Notes: generated from the sequence alone by a model not told the origin. A stretch of 64,000 bases of DNA from Bradyrhizobium sp. Ash2021 (GCF_031202265.1 NZ_CP100604.1:1426001-1490000), one strand, 5' to 3'; counted from the first letter of the stretch, positions 1 to 7,887 are shown. Program-made: numbers and translations.

Positions 1-833
1 CGAAGCGCAAGGCAAGGCCAACAACGTCACTAAACCTCGCTCTCGTCCACGGTGCGCTGATGAGCTTGAAGACGCGCGTCACGTCGCGTGGTTCAGTGAC
101 GCCGGGACGCGGCGTCGAAATATTGGCAATCATCTGCCCATTCAGGTTGCGGAATGGATTGTAGCCGTCGCCTTCGACATCGGCATCGTCGCAGATTTGC
201 TCACCGATGCTGCGCACGCGGTCGCGGGTTTCCAGCTTTCCCTCGGCTTCGTATGAACGCATGAAAGCGAGCACGTCCGGACGCTTGATGTCCTGCCTGC
301 ATAGCTTGCCGAAGCGATCCTTGACGTAGCCGACGCGCAGCTCAAGCACCTCGATGGTCTTGGGGTCGCGCACCGCACCGATCCTGCCGCGTTTGACTTT
401 CTCCACCTTCTTCTTCGCGAGCCACTCGTCGGCCCATTGCTCGAAAGGACGGGCGGCCGCCTGCCTGTGCTTGTCGAGCTGCTTCTCGGTGCTCGGGTCT
501 TTGCCTTCCTTGAGCAGGTCTTTGGCTTTGTCGCGCTCGCGCCGCGCGTCGGCGAGCGAGAACGTGCCATCCTTGCCGTTGCCGTATGGGCCGATGGAGT
601 AGGTTTTCTGACGGATGTGGAAGCGGTAGCCCATCCGCTAGAGCTTGGAGGCAGCCGTTGCCGGGCCTGCTCACGTCCGGCGTGACGAAGAGATAGAGAC
701 CGCTCCCGGTCATGTCGGAAATCTTGGCGGGGCTCCACGCGCCCTTGTCGAATTTCGGTCGGGCGGCGCGGCAGTCGACGTCGGTCCTGATCTGCTTGGG
801 GTTAGCGCACGCGCCATCGTTCTTGCGGGCCAT
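1..833 (-). pseudogene. Decayed tyrosine recombinase (phage/island integrase), cut by the window edge
   Basis: The gene starts at the ATG at 833 (MARKNDG...) and reads leftwards out of the window. The first part encodes an integrase-type N-terminal (DUF4102-like) arm containing TGSGLYLFVTPD. Around 640-690 this frame is lost. The homologous continuation (MGYRFHIRQKTYSIGPYG..., starting near 631) lies in another frame and is preceded by an in-frame TAG where the family normally has Trp (K-L-stop-R-M-G-Y). From there the frame stays open to position 1, through a likely core-binding domain ending near ...FSDVVGLALRF. The catalytic Arg/His/Tyr domain would lie outside the window. The gene sits about 210 bp from the 3' end of a tRNA-Leu gene, the usual site for this class. 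One frameshift plus one nonsense codon make it a pseudogene. The family assignment is by motif recognition only. Confidence 0.8.
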
Positions 834-1044
834 CTGCTCAAATCCCTTCGTTCGGAATAGCGAAAGTCGCCGTGAACGTTTGTTCTCCCGATACCAACAA
901 AAATACCAACAAATCGGTCGGCTGGGATCGGATGAGAGCAAACGGTGACGAACACCGATGTACGCGGAAGTGCCTATTTTTCAAGGTTTCCGAGCACTGC
1001 GCGGACGGTTGCGGACGCTTTGGAACGGGCTTGAACAGCCTAGT

Positions 1045-1129
1045 TGGTGCCCCTGGCCGGAATCGAACCAGCACTCCTTGCGGAACTCGATTTTGAGTCG
1101 AGCGCGTCTACCAGTTCCGCCACAGGGGC
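1045..1129 (-). tRNA. tRNA-Leu (anticodon CAA)
   Basis: Read on the minus strand, the acceptor stem GCCCCTG pairs with CAGGGGC, followed by an A discriminator and an encoded CCA (1045-1047). The anticodon stem CTCGA/TCGAG encloses the loop CTCAAAA, giving anticodon CAA (codon UUG). The D-arm GGTAGACGC, an extended variable arm and the T-loop GGTTCGATTCC fit a class II leucine tRNA of 85 nt. The 3' end faces the integrase remnant, so this tRNA is the probable attachment site of the neighbouring island. The matching second att copy would lie outside the window. Confidence 0.95.
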
Positions 1130-1282
1130 CTTCGGAGGCTTGCCTTGGGGGCCGGCATCGCGAAGCGGGCGGAATATAGCGGGCGGCTTGCCCGGGTCAA
1201 CCCGCGCGGAAGTGATTGTCCCGTGCCTCGACAGGTTCATGCCCAGGGGATACGACGCGCCTTTACAGGCAGGAGATTGACC

Positions 1283-1819
1283 GTGACACGCGCCACCGCA
1301 CACCCGCCGCACGCCGGCAAGTCAGCCAATCCCGCGCTGACCGCGGCGCTGGCCGTGGCGATCATTGCGGCGGTGACGCTGGCGGGCGCCTGGTTCTTCC
1401 AGCTGGTGCTGGATATCCGCCCCTGTCCGCTCTGCCTCGAACAGCGCTACGCCTATTATCTCGCGGTGCCGCTGGGTGCGCTGGTCGCGTTCGCGGCCAT
1501 GAAGGGCGCCCCGCGTCCGGTGCTGCTGGCGGGGCTCGCCATTCTCGCGCTAGCTGCCCTCGGTAACGCCTGGCTTGGCACCTACCATGCCGGCGTCGAA
1601 TGGGGGCTTTGGCAGGGGCCGACCGATTGCACCGGCCCGGTCGGCAATCTCGGCAGCGCCGGCAATCTGCTGGAGCGGCTCGACAGCGTCAAAGTGATCC
1701 GCTGCGACGAGGTGCAATGGCGCTTCCTCGGCCTGTCGCTGGCCGGCTACAATGTGCTGATCTCGCTATTGATGGCCGTGATCGCGGCGTGGGGCCTGGT
1801 CAGGACATCCAGACGTTGA
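1283..1819 (+). CDS. dsbB: DsbB-family disulfide bond formation protein
   Basis: A 178-residue inner membrane protein that would reoxidise a DsbA partner and pass electrons to quinone. Four hydrophobic segments lie at about 20-44, 57-73, 78-97 and 150-172. The first periplasmic pair is C48-P-L-C51. The second pair is C116 (TDCTGP) and C141 (IRCDEVQW) in the loop between segments 3 and 4, which is the DsbB arrangement. I chose the GTG at 1283 because AGGAG lies at 1271-1275; longer starts would run back towards the tRNA. A DsbA-like protein is encoded 6 kb away (7888), but nothing shows they work together. A dispersed repeat follows the stop codon. Confidence 0.88.
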   Translation: MTRATAHPPHAGKSANPALTAALAVAIIAAVTLAGAWFFQLVLDIRPCPLCLEQRYAYYLAVPLGALVAFAAMKGAPRPVLLAGLAILALAALGNAWLGTYHAGVEWGLWQGPTDCTGPVGNLGSAGNLLERLDSVKVIRCDEVQWRFLGLSLAGYNVLISLLMAVIAAWGLVRTSRR

Positions 1820-1821
1820 TC

Positions 1822-1920
1822 CCTCATGGTGAGGAGGCGCTTGCGCCGTCTCGAACCATGAGGCCCCGATGCGGCCATCCTTCGAGACGCGCGCTTTGCG
1901 CGCTCCTCAGGTTGAGGTTC
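1822..1920. repeat. Dispersed intergenic palindromic repeat
   Basis: The short space between two convergent genes contains CTCATGGTGAGGAG and, further on, AACCATGAGG, then CCATCCTTCGAGACGCGC and GCGCGCTCCTCAGG. This imperfect inverted-repeat layout is typical of intergenic repeats in Bradyrhizobium-type genomes. It may act as a bidirectional transcription end. Assignment to a repeat family is from memory. Confidence 0.5.
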
Positions 1921-1925
1921 AGAGC

Positions 1926-3011
1926 TTAATCGTCGACGTCATCCTGCGGCCGTCCGAACAGATGGATGATGCCGGGCGTGGTGATGGTGACGAACACGAA
2001 GCGCGACAGATGATGCGCGCCGACGAAAATCGGGTCGATGTGCAGCGTCAGCGCCAGCGCCAGCATGGCGTCCATCGCACCCGGCGCGAACGCCACGATG
2101 ACGTCGGCGAAGCGCACATGGGTGGTGAGTGCAATCACCGCGACGAAGATCGCCGAGATGATGATGGCGATGACGAAGGAGCCGAGCGCCGCATTGACGT
2201 GGCTGAGCAAGGTCGAAGCCTTCATCCGCGCAAAGCGTGAGCCGATCAGGGCGCCGATGCCGACCAGCGCCACGCTGCGCACCCATGGCGGCAGGCCGCC
2301 CTCGATCAGGGCGGTGCCGTGCAGCACGCTCGAGGCGATCATCGCGCCGAACATCCAGCTCGCGGGAAATTTCGCCAACCGCAGCAACAGGGCCACCGCC
2401 ACCGAGGCCACGATCAGCGTGGCCAGTTCGAGCGGCGAGGCAATCGCCGCGATCACGGCCGGCGGCGACGACGGCGCCACGCCGGTCAGCGACAACAGCA
2501 GCGGCAGTGCTGCGGTCAGGATGATCACGCGCATGGTCTGCACCACGGCAATCGCCGGCACGTCCGCGCCCCGCTCGGCAGCAAGAATGGTGATTTGCGA
2601 CAGCGCGCCGGGGCTCCCGGCCAGGAATGCCGAGGTCTGGTCCCAGCCGTGCACGCGCTGCAGATAGAGGCTGCTGCCGAAGGTCGAGCAGAAGGTCGCG
2701 AGCGCGAGCAGCCCAATGGTCAGGGGGTAGGAGCCCATATGCTGGATCAACTGCCGCGACACCAGCGAGCCCAGGGATATGCCGAGCAGCAACAACACCG
2801 ACTGGGTCAGGAGTGGCGGCACCCCGAGCGGCCGCCCGGCCAGTGCGGCGATGCCGACCGCGATCATGGCGCCGGAAATCAGCCCGCCCGGAAGGTGTGC
2901 CCACAAAAACAGCAGGCCGCCGGCGCTGCCGATGGCGAGCGTCTCGAGCGTGTTGAGAATCCTGGCGCGGCTGGGAACGGCAAGCGCGATCGTTGCGGGG
3001 ATCAGGGTCAC
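1926..3011 (-). CDS. AbrB-family membrane protein (putative ammonia monooxygenase-like transporter)
   Basis: A 361-residue, very hydrophobic protein with about ten membrane segments arranged as two similar halves, as in the AbrB family. Recognisable family motifs are HLPGGLISGAMI near the start, GSPGALSQI in the middle, FPASWMFGAMIAS opening the second half, and FAPGAMDAMLALA near the end. Members were once called putative ammonia monooxygenases, but no redox centre is visible here and a transport or regulatory role is more likely. The substrate is unknown. The ATG at 3011 gives the family's usual length. The gene stands alone and converges on dsbB. Confidence 0.82.
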   Translation of the reverse strand: MTLIPATIALAVPSRARILNTLETLAIGSAGGLLFLWAHLPGGLISGAMIAVGIAALAGRPLGVPPLLTQSVLLLLGISLGSLVSRQLIQHMGSYPLTIGLLALATFCSTFGSSLYLQRVHGWDQTSAFLAGSPGALSQITILAAERGADVPAIAVVQTMRVIILTAALPLLLSLTGVAPSSPPAVIAAIASPLELATLIVASVAVALLLRLAKFPASWMFGAMIASSVLHGTALIEGGLPPWVRSVALVGIGALIGSRFARMKASTLLSHVNAALGSFVIAIIISAIFVAVIALTTHVRFADVIVAFAPGAMDAMLALALTLHIDPIFVGAHHLSRFVFVTITTPGIIHLFGRPQDDVDD

Positions 3012-3149
3012 GCCGCCTTATGGCAAATCCGCGCTGGGGCGACAAATGCACCAGGCGATTGCTGCAATGCGTGCCTTTGCCTCCCCGTCAAAAGGGAGGC
3101 CGGTTTACGCTTCAGCGCAAACCGGCCGGGGACAAAACCGTGGTTCAAA

Positions 3150-3413
3150 TCATTTGGCCTTGTCGGTCGCGCCCTTCTTGCATTCGGAACGGAATTTCTT
3201 GCGCTCCTTGCCGTGCAACCCCTTGGCGTCGGCTTCCTTCGAGCATTCGAGGGAGGCTGCGGTCCGCGGCTTCTCGGCCTTCTTTTCGGCCGGCGCCTTG
3301 GTCTCGGTCTTGGTGGCGTCCTTGGCTGGCGCCGCCGTCTGCGCGTATGCGGAGCCCGTCAACAGCAGCGAAGCAAGAGCGGCCGCAGTCGCAAGGGAGG
3401 AAATCTTCGTCAT
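3150..3413 (-). CDS. Small secreted PsiF-repeat protein
   Basis: An 87-residue protein with a Sec signal peptide (MTKISSLATAAALASLLLTG, cleavage probably after AYA, about residue 24). A Lys/Ala/Thr-rich linker follows, then one PsiF repeat with two conserved cysteines (ECSKEADAKGLHGKERKKFRSEC). PsiF in Escherichia coli is a phosphate-starvation protein of unknown function; I do not infer the same regulation here. The start at 3413 is chosen because the signal peptide begins there and GAGGTG precedes it. The gene is divergent from the next one, which also encodes a secreted protein with PsiF-like cysteine spacing. Confidence 0.75.
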   Translation of the reverse strand: MTKISSLATAAALASLLLTGSAYAQTAAPAKDATKTETKAPAEKKAEKPRTAASLECSKEADAKGLHGKERKKFRSECKKGATDKAK

Positions 3414-3619
3414 GGGACACCTCAAATGGAATGGAACGGGACAACCGTCGCGCGGTGATGATGAACCGCGGGTGAATGAAGCGGACGATCTGGCATTTTC
3501 GTCGCTACAATATTTTGGGCGAACCATTGGCCCCGCGCGTTGTCGCGAGTTCCGGTTGCGCTAGGATGGGCGCCTCCGGATCGTCGATACCCCCCAGGAA
3601 GTGAAGAGGGAGACCAAGG

Positions 3620-4102
3620 ATGAACATTCAAGCCAAATTATTGTGTGCGATTGCGGTATCGGGCTTCGCCGCGTTCGCGGCAACAGCTCCGGCGCAGGCG
3701 CTGACCACGCAGGAATGCAGCGCGAAATATCAGGCCGCCAAGGCCGCCGGCACGCTGAACGGCCAGAAGTGGAATGACTTCCGCAAGGCCAATTGCGGCG
3801 CCGATGCCACCGCCGCGCCGGCGGCGGCCGCGGCTCCGGCTGCCGCTCCAGCGCCAGCCGCGCCAAAAGAGGCCAAGAAGGAAGCCGCGCCTGCGGCAGC
3901 ACCGGCGGCGCCGTCCGGGCCCGCGGTATTTCCGTCCGCCGTGGATGCGAAATATTCCAAGGAGAGCGCAGGCAAGGCCCGAATGCACACTTGCGTCGAC
4001 CAGTACAACGCCAACAAGGCGACCGGCGGCAATGGTGGCCTGAAGTGGATCCAGAAGGGCGGCGGCTATTACAGCGAATGTACCAAGAAGCTGAAGGGCT
4101 GA
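3620..4102 (+). CDS. Secreted protein with two PsiF-like Cys repeats and an Ala/Pro linker
   Basis: A 160-residue protein with a signal peptide (about residues 1-27, ending AQA). The first Cys module is CSAKYQAAKAAG...FRKANC (about 33-59). An Ala/Pro/Lys low-complexity linker (about 62-100) follows, then a second module, CVDQYNANKATGG...YYSECTKKLKG. Both modules have two cysteines spaced roughly as in a PsiF repeat, with the pattern K-W-x-x-F/Q-K near the second cysteine. It is exported and probably periplasmic; function unknown. GAGGGAG at about 3606 is a good ribosome binding site. A strong hairpin follows the stop codon. Confidence 0.7.
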   Translation: MNIQAKLLCAIAVSGFAAFAATAPAQALTTQECSAKYQAAKAAGTLNGQKWNDFRKANCGADATAAPAAAAAPAAAPAPAAPKEAKKEAAPAAAPAAPSGPAVFPSAVDAKYSKESAGKARMHTCVDQYNANKATGGNGGLKWIQKGGGYYSECTKKLKG

Positions 4103-4118
4103 GGCTCTTCACCGACAA

Positions 4119-4145
4119 GCGCGGCCGGCTTTCAGCCGGTCGCGC
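4119..4145. terminator. Hairpin between convergent genes
   Basis: GCGCGGCCGGCT and AGCCGGTCGCGC form a 12-bp stem (one G-T pair) around a TTC loop. It lies 17 bp past the stop of the secreted protein and overlaps the last codons of the TetR gene on the other strand. The trailing T-runs are weak, so it may be an attenuated bidirectional terminator. Confidence 0.4.
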
Positions 4146-4698
4146 GTTCTTCCTCGACCAGTTTCTCGGCTGACTTCGCGACCAGTTGCGCGCGCTTGCG
4201 CGGTCCGCGTTCGAGAAACAGCAGGCTCTGGCCGAAGATGAAGCAGTAGAACAGGAACGCCTGCGCATCGGCTTCGTCAGGCGCGAGACCCGTCGCGCGA
4301 TAGAGATGTCCGACATTCCTCAAGCGCGCCGCGTCGACGCTGGCCACGGCTGCGGCGGCGGCCTGGTCGGACCGGGCCCATTGCCGGATCGCCAGTTCGA
4401 TTGCCATGCCCTCGGTATTCATCCGCTCCGAATAAAGCGCGATCAGCGCCTTCAGCCGTTCGCGGGCGGTAGCGCCATCGAGGCTGGTCTGCTTTTCGAT
4501 TGCGGCGATGCGCCCCGCGCTCCAGCCCTGCAGCATGCCCTCGAGCAGCGCGGCGCGATCCCGGAAGCGCCGGTAGAAGCCGCCCTTGGTGACGCCGAGA
4601 TTCTTGGCCAGCACCTCCACCCGCACGCCTTCGACGCCAGAGCGCGCGATCTCCCTGAAACCGGCCTCGATCCAGGCGTCGCCCTTGCCGTCGGTCAT
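4132..4698 (-). CDS. TetR-family transcriptional repressor
   Basis: A 188-residue regulator. The N-terminal helix-turn-helix lies at about residues 22-55 (VEVLAKNLGVTKGGFYRRFRDRAALLEGML, quoted in part: the recognition helix is TKGGFYRRF). The rest is the all-helical ligand-binding and dimer domain. It is transcribed away from a thioesterase pair, and two palindromes of matching sequence lie in the shared promoter region. The likely role is repression of itself and of the thioesterase genes in response to an acyl-CoA or related ligand. The ligand is inferred from the neighbours only. Confidence 0.88.
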   Translation of the reverse strand: MTDGKGDAWIEAGFREIARSGVEGVRVEVLAKNLGVTKGGFYRRFRDRAALLEGMLQGWSAGRIAAIEKQTSLDGATARERLKALIALYSERMNTEGMAIELAIRQWARSDQAAAAAVASVDAARLRNVGHLYRATGLAPDEADAQAFLFYCFIFGQSLLFLERGPRKRAQLVAKSAEKLVEEERATG

Positions 4699-4710
4699 AT
4701 CGGCCCCTTC

Positions 4711-4728
4711 TGATACGGTACCGTATTG
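4711..4728. promoter_or_regulatory. Putative TetR operator 1
   Basis: TGATACGGTACCGTATTG contains the perfect 14-bp palindrome ATACGGTACCGTAT. It lies 12 bp upstream of the TetR start codon. A second copy of the motif is found 35 bp away, measured start to start. Confidence 0.65.
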
Positions 4729-4745
4729 CTAACCCATGACTCCCG

Positions 4746-4763
4746 TGATACGCTACCGTATCA
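4746..4763. promoter_or_regulatory. Putative TetR operator 2
   Basis: TGATACGCTACCGTATCA has perfect 7-bp arms TGATACG/CGTATCA around CTAC. It matches operator 1 at 15 of 18 positions and lies 23 bp upstream of the thioesterase start codon. Confidence 0.65.
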
Positions 4764-4786
4764 GCAGTCGAAAGCGGGAGCGATCG

Positions 4787-5221
4787 ATGGAAAACGAGGC
4801 GACCTATCGCGGCACGGTCTATCCGTGGCAATGCGATCATGTCGGCCACATGAATATCATGTGGTATGTCGGCAAATTCGACGAAGCCAACTGGAATCTG
4901 TTCGCCCGGCTCGGGCTGACGCCGACTTATTTGCGCGAATCCGGCCGCGGCATGGCCGCCGTGCAGCAGAACATCGCCTACAAGCGCGAATTACTGGCCG
5001 GCGATATCGTCGAGGTCAAAAGCCGGCTTTTGGAGATCCGCGACAGGTCGATCCGCTTGCTGCACGAAATGCGCAACGCCGAAACCGGCGAGATTGCCGC
5101 TACCTGCGAGATAACAGGCGTGCACATGGACCGGCAGGCGCGCAAATCGGCGTCGTTTGAGGTCAAAATCCGCGACGCCGCGGCGAAACATCTCGCTCCA
5201 TCAGCGCCGGCGATGGCGTGA
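4787..5221 (+). CDS. Acyl-CoA thioesterase, 4-hydroxybenzoyl-CoA thioesterase type (hotdog fold)
   Basis: A 144-residue single-domain hotdog protein. The family's active-site motif is visible near the N-terminus as D17-H-V-G-H-M-N23 followed by MWYVGKFDEA; Asp17 is the expected catalytic residue. It should hydrolyse a CoA thioester in the cytoplasm; the acyl group cannot be read from the sequence. The start at 4787 is preceded by a purine-rich GCGGGAG and places the motif at the usual distance from the N-terminus. A second hotdog protein follows 6 bp downstream, so the two are almost certainly co-transcribed under the divergent TetR regulator. Confidence 0.82.
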   Translation: MENEATYRGTVYPWQCDHVGHMNIMWYVGKFDEANWNLFARLGLTPTYLRESGRGMAAVQQNIAYKRELLAGDIVEVKSRLLEIRDRSIRLLHEMRNAETGEIAATCEITGVHMDRQARKSASFEVKIRDAAAKHLAPSAPAMA

Positions 5222-5227
5222 ACGCAG

Positions 5228-5707
5228 ATGTCGCGCTTCGTCCCCAAGAACCCGGATTTTCGCCGGGTCGCGACCGACACGTTCGAGCGGCAGCCGGCGA
5301 TGCGCACGCTCGGCATTTCGCTGGCGCGGCTGGAGCCCGGCGAGGTCGACCTGTCGATGGCCTATTCGGCCAATTTCACCCAGCAGAACGGTTTCGTTCA
5401 TGCCGGCGTGATCACGGCGGGGCTCGACAACGCCTGCGGCATCGCCGCTTTCACATTGATGCCGGCCGGTTCCGACATCCTGACCGTCGAGTTCAAGACC
5501 AATTTGCTGGCGCCGGCGAAGGGTGAGCGTTTTGCGTTCCGCGCTCATGTCGTCAAACCCGGCCGCACGCTGACGGTGTGGGAAGGCCGGGCTTATGCCG
5601 AACATGACGGCGTCGAAACGCTGATCGCGACCATGACCGGCACCTTGATGGCGTTGCCGCGCCGCAAACCTGCAACGCAGCACGACAACCCTCACGCGCG
5701 GGCCTGA
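5228..5707 (+). CDS. PaaI-type acyl-CoA thioesterase (hotdog fold)
   Basis: A 159-residue protein with the PaaI-family signature QQNGFVHAGVITAGLDNACG (about residues 50-70) and the later strand TVEFKTNLLAPAKGE. PaaI-type enzymes remove dead-end or excess acyl-CoAs, for example in aromatic degradation. Together with the upstream 4HBT-type enzyme it forms a two-thioesterase operon. The gene starts 6 bp after the previous stop codon. The cidA/lrgB pair follows about 60 bp later and could be read through. Confidence 0.8.
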   Translation: MSRFVPKNPDFRRVATDTFERQPAMRTLGISLARLEPGEVDLSMAYSANFTQQNGFVHAGVITAGLDNACGIAAFTLMPAGSDILTVEFKTNLLAPAKGERFAFRAHVVKPGRTLTVWEGRAYAEHDGVETLIATMTGTLMALPRRKPATQHDNPHARA

Positions 5708-5770
5708 CGGGCACATTGACAAGCGTCCGCGGCGGCCACCTGATAGGGCCCTCTCGGCGCGGATGGTCGC

Positions 5771-6157
5771 ATGATCGCAAGCCTTAGCCTGATCCTGCTT
5801 TGCCAATTGATCGGCGAAGTTTTCGTGCGCGGCCTCGGCCTGCCGATGCCGGGCCCGGTGGTCGGGCTGGTGCTTCTGCTGCTGTTGCTGCTGGCGCGGG
5901 ACCGCTTCGTCGTGCTCGCGCGCGGGCCGCTGCAAGGCGATGGCGTGGAAAGCGCCAGCCGCGGCCTGCTGGCGCATCTGTCGCTGTTGTTCGTCCCCGC
6001 AGGCGTCGGCGTCGTGCAAAAGCTCGATCTGCTCGCCGAGCACGGCATCGCCATCCTGGCAATCCTGGCCGTCTCCGTGGTCATCACCTTGCTGGTGACG
6101 GTCGCGACGTTTCTGGTGGCGAACCGCTTCCTCGCGCGCGGACAGGACAGGCCATGA
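5771..6157 (+). CDS. CidA/LrgA family membrane protein
   Basis: A 128-residue protein with four predicted membrane segments and the family motif GLPMPGPVVGLVLLLLLL (about 23-40). CidA/LrgA proteins are holin-like and are proposed to control murein hydrolase activity or export of small metabolites such as pyruvate. The stop codon overlaps the start of the next gene (ATGA), so the two subunits are translationally coupled, as expected for a CidA/LrgB-type pair. Confidence 0.85.
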   Translation: MIASLSLILLCQLIGEVFVRGLGLPMPGPVVGLVLLLLLLLARDRFVVLARGPLQGDGVESASRGLLAHLSLLFVPAGVGVVQKLDLLAEHGIAILAILAVSVVITLLVTVATFLVANRFLARGQDRP

Positions 6158-6876
6158 GCGACAATCCGTTTTCACTGTGGGTCTACCTGTCGCAGTCGCC
6201 GCTGCTCTGGCTGACGGTGACGCTGCTGACCTATGCGATCGCGGATGCGGTGTCGCTTTGGACGCACCGCCATCCGCTGGCCAATCCGGTGCTGCATTCG
6301 ATGTGGATCATCGGCGCCTTCCTGCTGCTCACCAAGACGTCCTACACGACCTATTTCGGCGGCGCGCAGTTCGTGCATTTCCTGCTCGGACCCGCGACGG
6401 TGGCGCTGGCCGTGCCGCTCTACGAAAACCGAAACGTGGTGGCGGCGGCAATCCTGCCGATGCTGGTGGCGCTCGTGGTCGGCTCCATCACCGCGATCGT
6501 TTCGGTGGTGCTGCTAGCCGAGGCCGCAGGCCTGCCGCGCGCGATCATTCTCTCGCTGGCGCCGAAATCAGTCACCGCCGGCGTCGCCATGGGCATCAGC
6601 GAATCCCTGCACGCCGATCCGTCGCTGACGGCGGTCTCGGTGGTCCTCACCGGGATCATGGGTGCGATCATCGTCACGCCGCTGATGAACCGGACCGGAA
6701 TTACCGATTTCCGCGCCCGCGGCTTTGCGGTCGGGATCGCGGCCCACGGCATCGGCACCGCGCGCGCCTTCCAGGTCGACGCGGTGGCGGGCGTGTTCGC
6801 CGGCATCGCCATGAGCCTGAACGCGCTGGTGACATCGCTATTGGTGCCGCTGGCGGCGACGCTTTTGGTGCGCTGA
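6154..6876 (+). CDS. LrgB/CidB family membrane protein
   Basis: A 240-residue protein with about seven membrane segments. Family motifs include FGGAQFVHFLLGPATVALA, LAPKSVTAGVAMGISE and GIAAHGIGTARAFQVD. It overlaps the cidA-like gene by 4 bp and presumably forms a membrane complex with it. The exact role (lysis control or metabolite export) is not evident from context; the upstream thioesterases would be compatible with release of organic acids, which is speculation. Confidence 0.88.
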   Translation: MSDNPFSLWVYLSQSPLLWLTVTLLTYAIADAVSLWTHRHPLANPVLHSMWIIGAFLLLTKTSYTTYFGGAQFVHFLLGPATVALAVPLYENRNVVAAAILPMLVALVVGSITAIVSVVLLAEAAGLPRAIILSLAPKSVTAGVAMGISESLHADPSLTAVSVVLTGIMGAIIVTPLMNRTGITDFRARGFAVGIAAHGIGTARAFQVDAVAGVFAGIAMSLNALVTSLLVPLAATLLVR

Positions 6877-6961
6877 TCCCTGTTGCAGTGCAGGTTTGTG
6901 CTGTAGCCATGGCAGTCCGCAGAAAATTCTTCTATAGCGGTCTCAAAGTGAGTCTTCCATT

Positions 6962-7744
6962 TTGATCATCTCCACAACGCAAAGCCTGCTTGGACTGGCA
7001 TCGGGAATGCTGGTCGGATTTTCCCTTGGCCTGGTCGGGGGCGGCGGATCGATTCTGGCCGTGCCGCTGATGGTCTATGTGGTCGGCGTGCCCGAGCCGC
7101 ATGTCGCGATCGGCACCAGTGCGATCGCGGTGGCCGCGAATGCCGCGGTCAATTTGTCCAACCATGCGCGCGGCGGCACTGTCGTCTGGTCCTGCGCGCT
7201 GGTGTTTGCGGCGGCGGGCATCATCGGCGCCTTCGGCGGATCGATCCTCGGCAAGATGGTCGATGGCCAGAAACTATTGGCGCTGTTTGCGCTGGTGATG
7301 CTCGTCATCGCGATGCTGATGCTGAAGACGCGTGCGCGGATCGGGCTGCCCGACGTCAAGATCAGCCTGTCCAACATGCCGGCCATCGCCGGCCTCGGGC
7401 TGGCGACCGGGACGATGTCCGGCTTCTTCGGCATCGGCGGCGGATTTCTGATCGTGCCGGCCCTGATGCTGGCGACGGGCATGCCGATCATGAACGCGGT
7501 CAGTTCCTCGCTGGTCGCCGTCACCACCTTCGGCATGACCACCGCCGCCAGCTATGCCTGGTCCGGCCTCGTCTCCTGGCCGCTGGCGGGCCTGTTCGTC
7601 GCCGGCGGCATCGTCGGCGGGGTGGCCGGCACGCGGTCGGCGCAGCACCTGGCGGAGCGCCGCGGCGCGCTCAATATCGTGTTTGCCGTGGTCATTATTG
7701 CGGTGGCGCTCTATATGCTGGCGCGTAACTTATCCCTATCTTGA
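6962..7744 (+). CDS. TauE/SafE family (TSUP) membrane exporter
   Basis: A 260-residue protein with about eight membrane segments and the duplicated TSUP signature GxxxGFxxGxxGxGGG: GMLVGFSLGLVGGGGSI near the N-terminus and GTMSGFFGIGGGFLIVPAL in the second half. Such proteins move sulfite, sulfoacetate or other small anions. The start is uncertain: TTG at 6962 keeps the full first helix but has no clear ribosome binding site, and the first ATG (7007) would truncate the helix. It stands alone, and a repeat and a strong hairpin follow it. Confidence 0.8.
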   Translation: MIISTTQSLLGLASGMLVGFSLGLVGGGGSILAVPLMVYVVGVPEPHVAIGTSAIAVAANAAVNLSNHARGGTVVWSCALVFAAAGIIGAFGGSILGKMVDGQKLLALFALVMLVIAMLMLKTRARIGLPDVKISLSNMPAIAGLGLATGTMSGFFGIGGGFLIVPALMLATGMPIMNAVSSSLVAVTTFGMTTAASYAWSGLVSWPLAGLFVAGGIVGGVAGTRSAQHLAERRGALNIVFAVVIIAVALYMLARNLSLS

Positions 7745-7760
7745 ACGTAGAGTGAACTAT

Positions 7761-7809
7761 AGCGTTTTCGAGCGAAGTGGGTACCGGTTCGCGTGAAGAA
7801 AACGCGTCA
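7761..7809. repeat. Dispersed repeat of the AGCGTTTTC...GAAAACGCG family, copy 1
   Basis: AGCGTTTTCGAGCGAAGTGG, then ACCGGTTCGCGTGAAGAAAA, then CGCGTCA. The ends are inverted repeats of each other (GCGTTTTC/GAAAACGC). Related copies are at 8554, 47195, 60838 and, truncated, near 63650. Confidence 0.7.
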
Positions 7810-7819
7810 GAACAATAGG

Positions 7820-7860
7820 CTAGAGCCTCGGTTCTGATTGGATCAGAACCGAGGCTCTAG
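7820..7860. terminator. Perfect 19-bp hairpin, possible terminator or regulatory structure
   Basis: The arms at 7820-7838 (CTAGAGCCTCGGTTCTGAT) and 7842-7860 are perfect reverse complements around a 3-nt loop. There is no T-run, so Rho-independent termination is not certain. It follows repeat copy 1 directly and lies 27 bp before the DsbA-like start. A related hairpin (AAAGCCGCGGTT...) also follows the repeat copy at 47195, so the two may form one composite element. Confidence 0.5.
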
Positions 7861-7887
7861 GCCGCAACGGGACCAGTCGGAACAGCT

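Noticed and set aside
1926..3011. True ammonia monooxygenase subunit
   Set aside because: The name attached to AbrB-like proteins is historical; the protein has no metal-binding motif and no amoABC partners.
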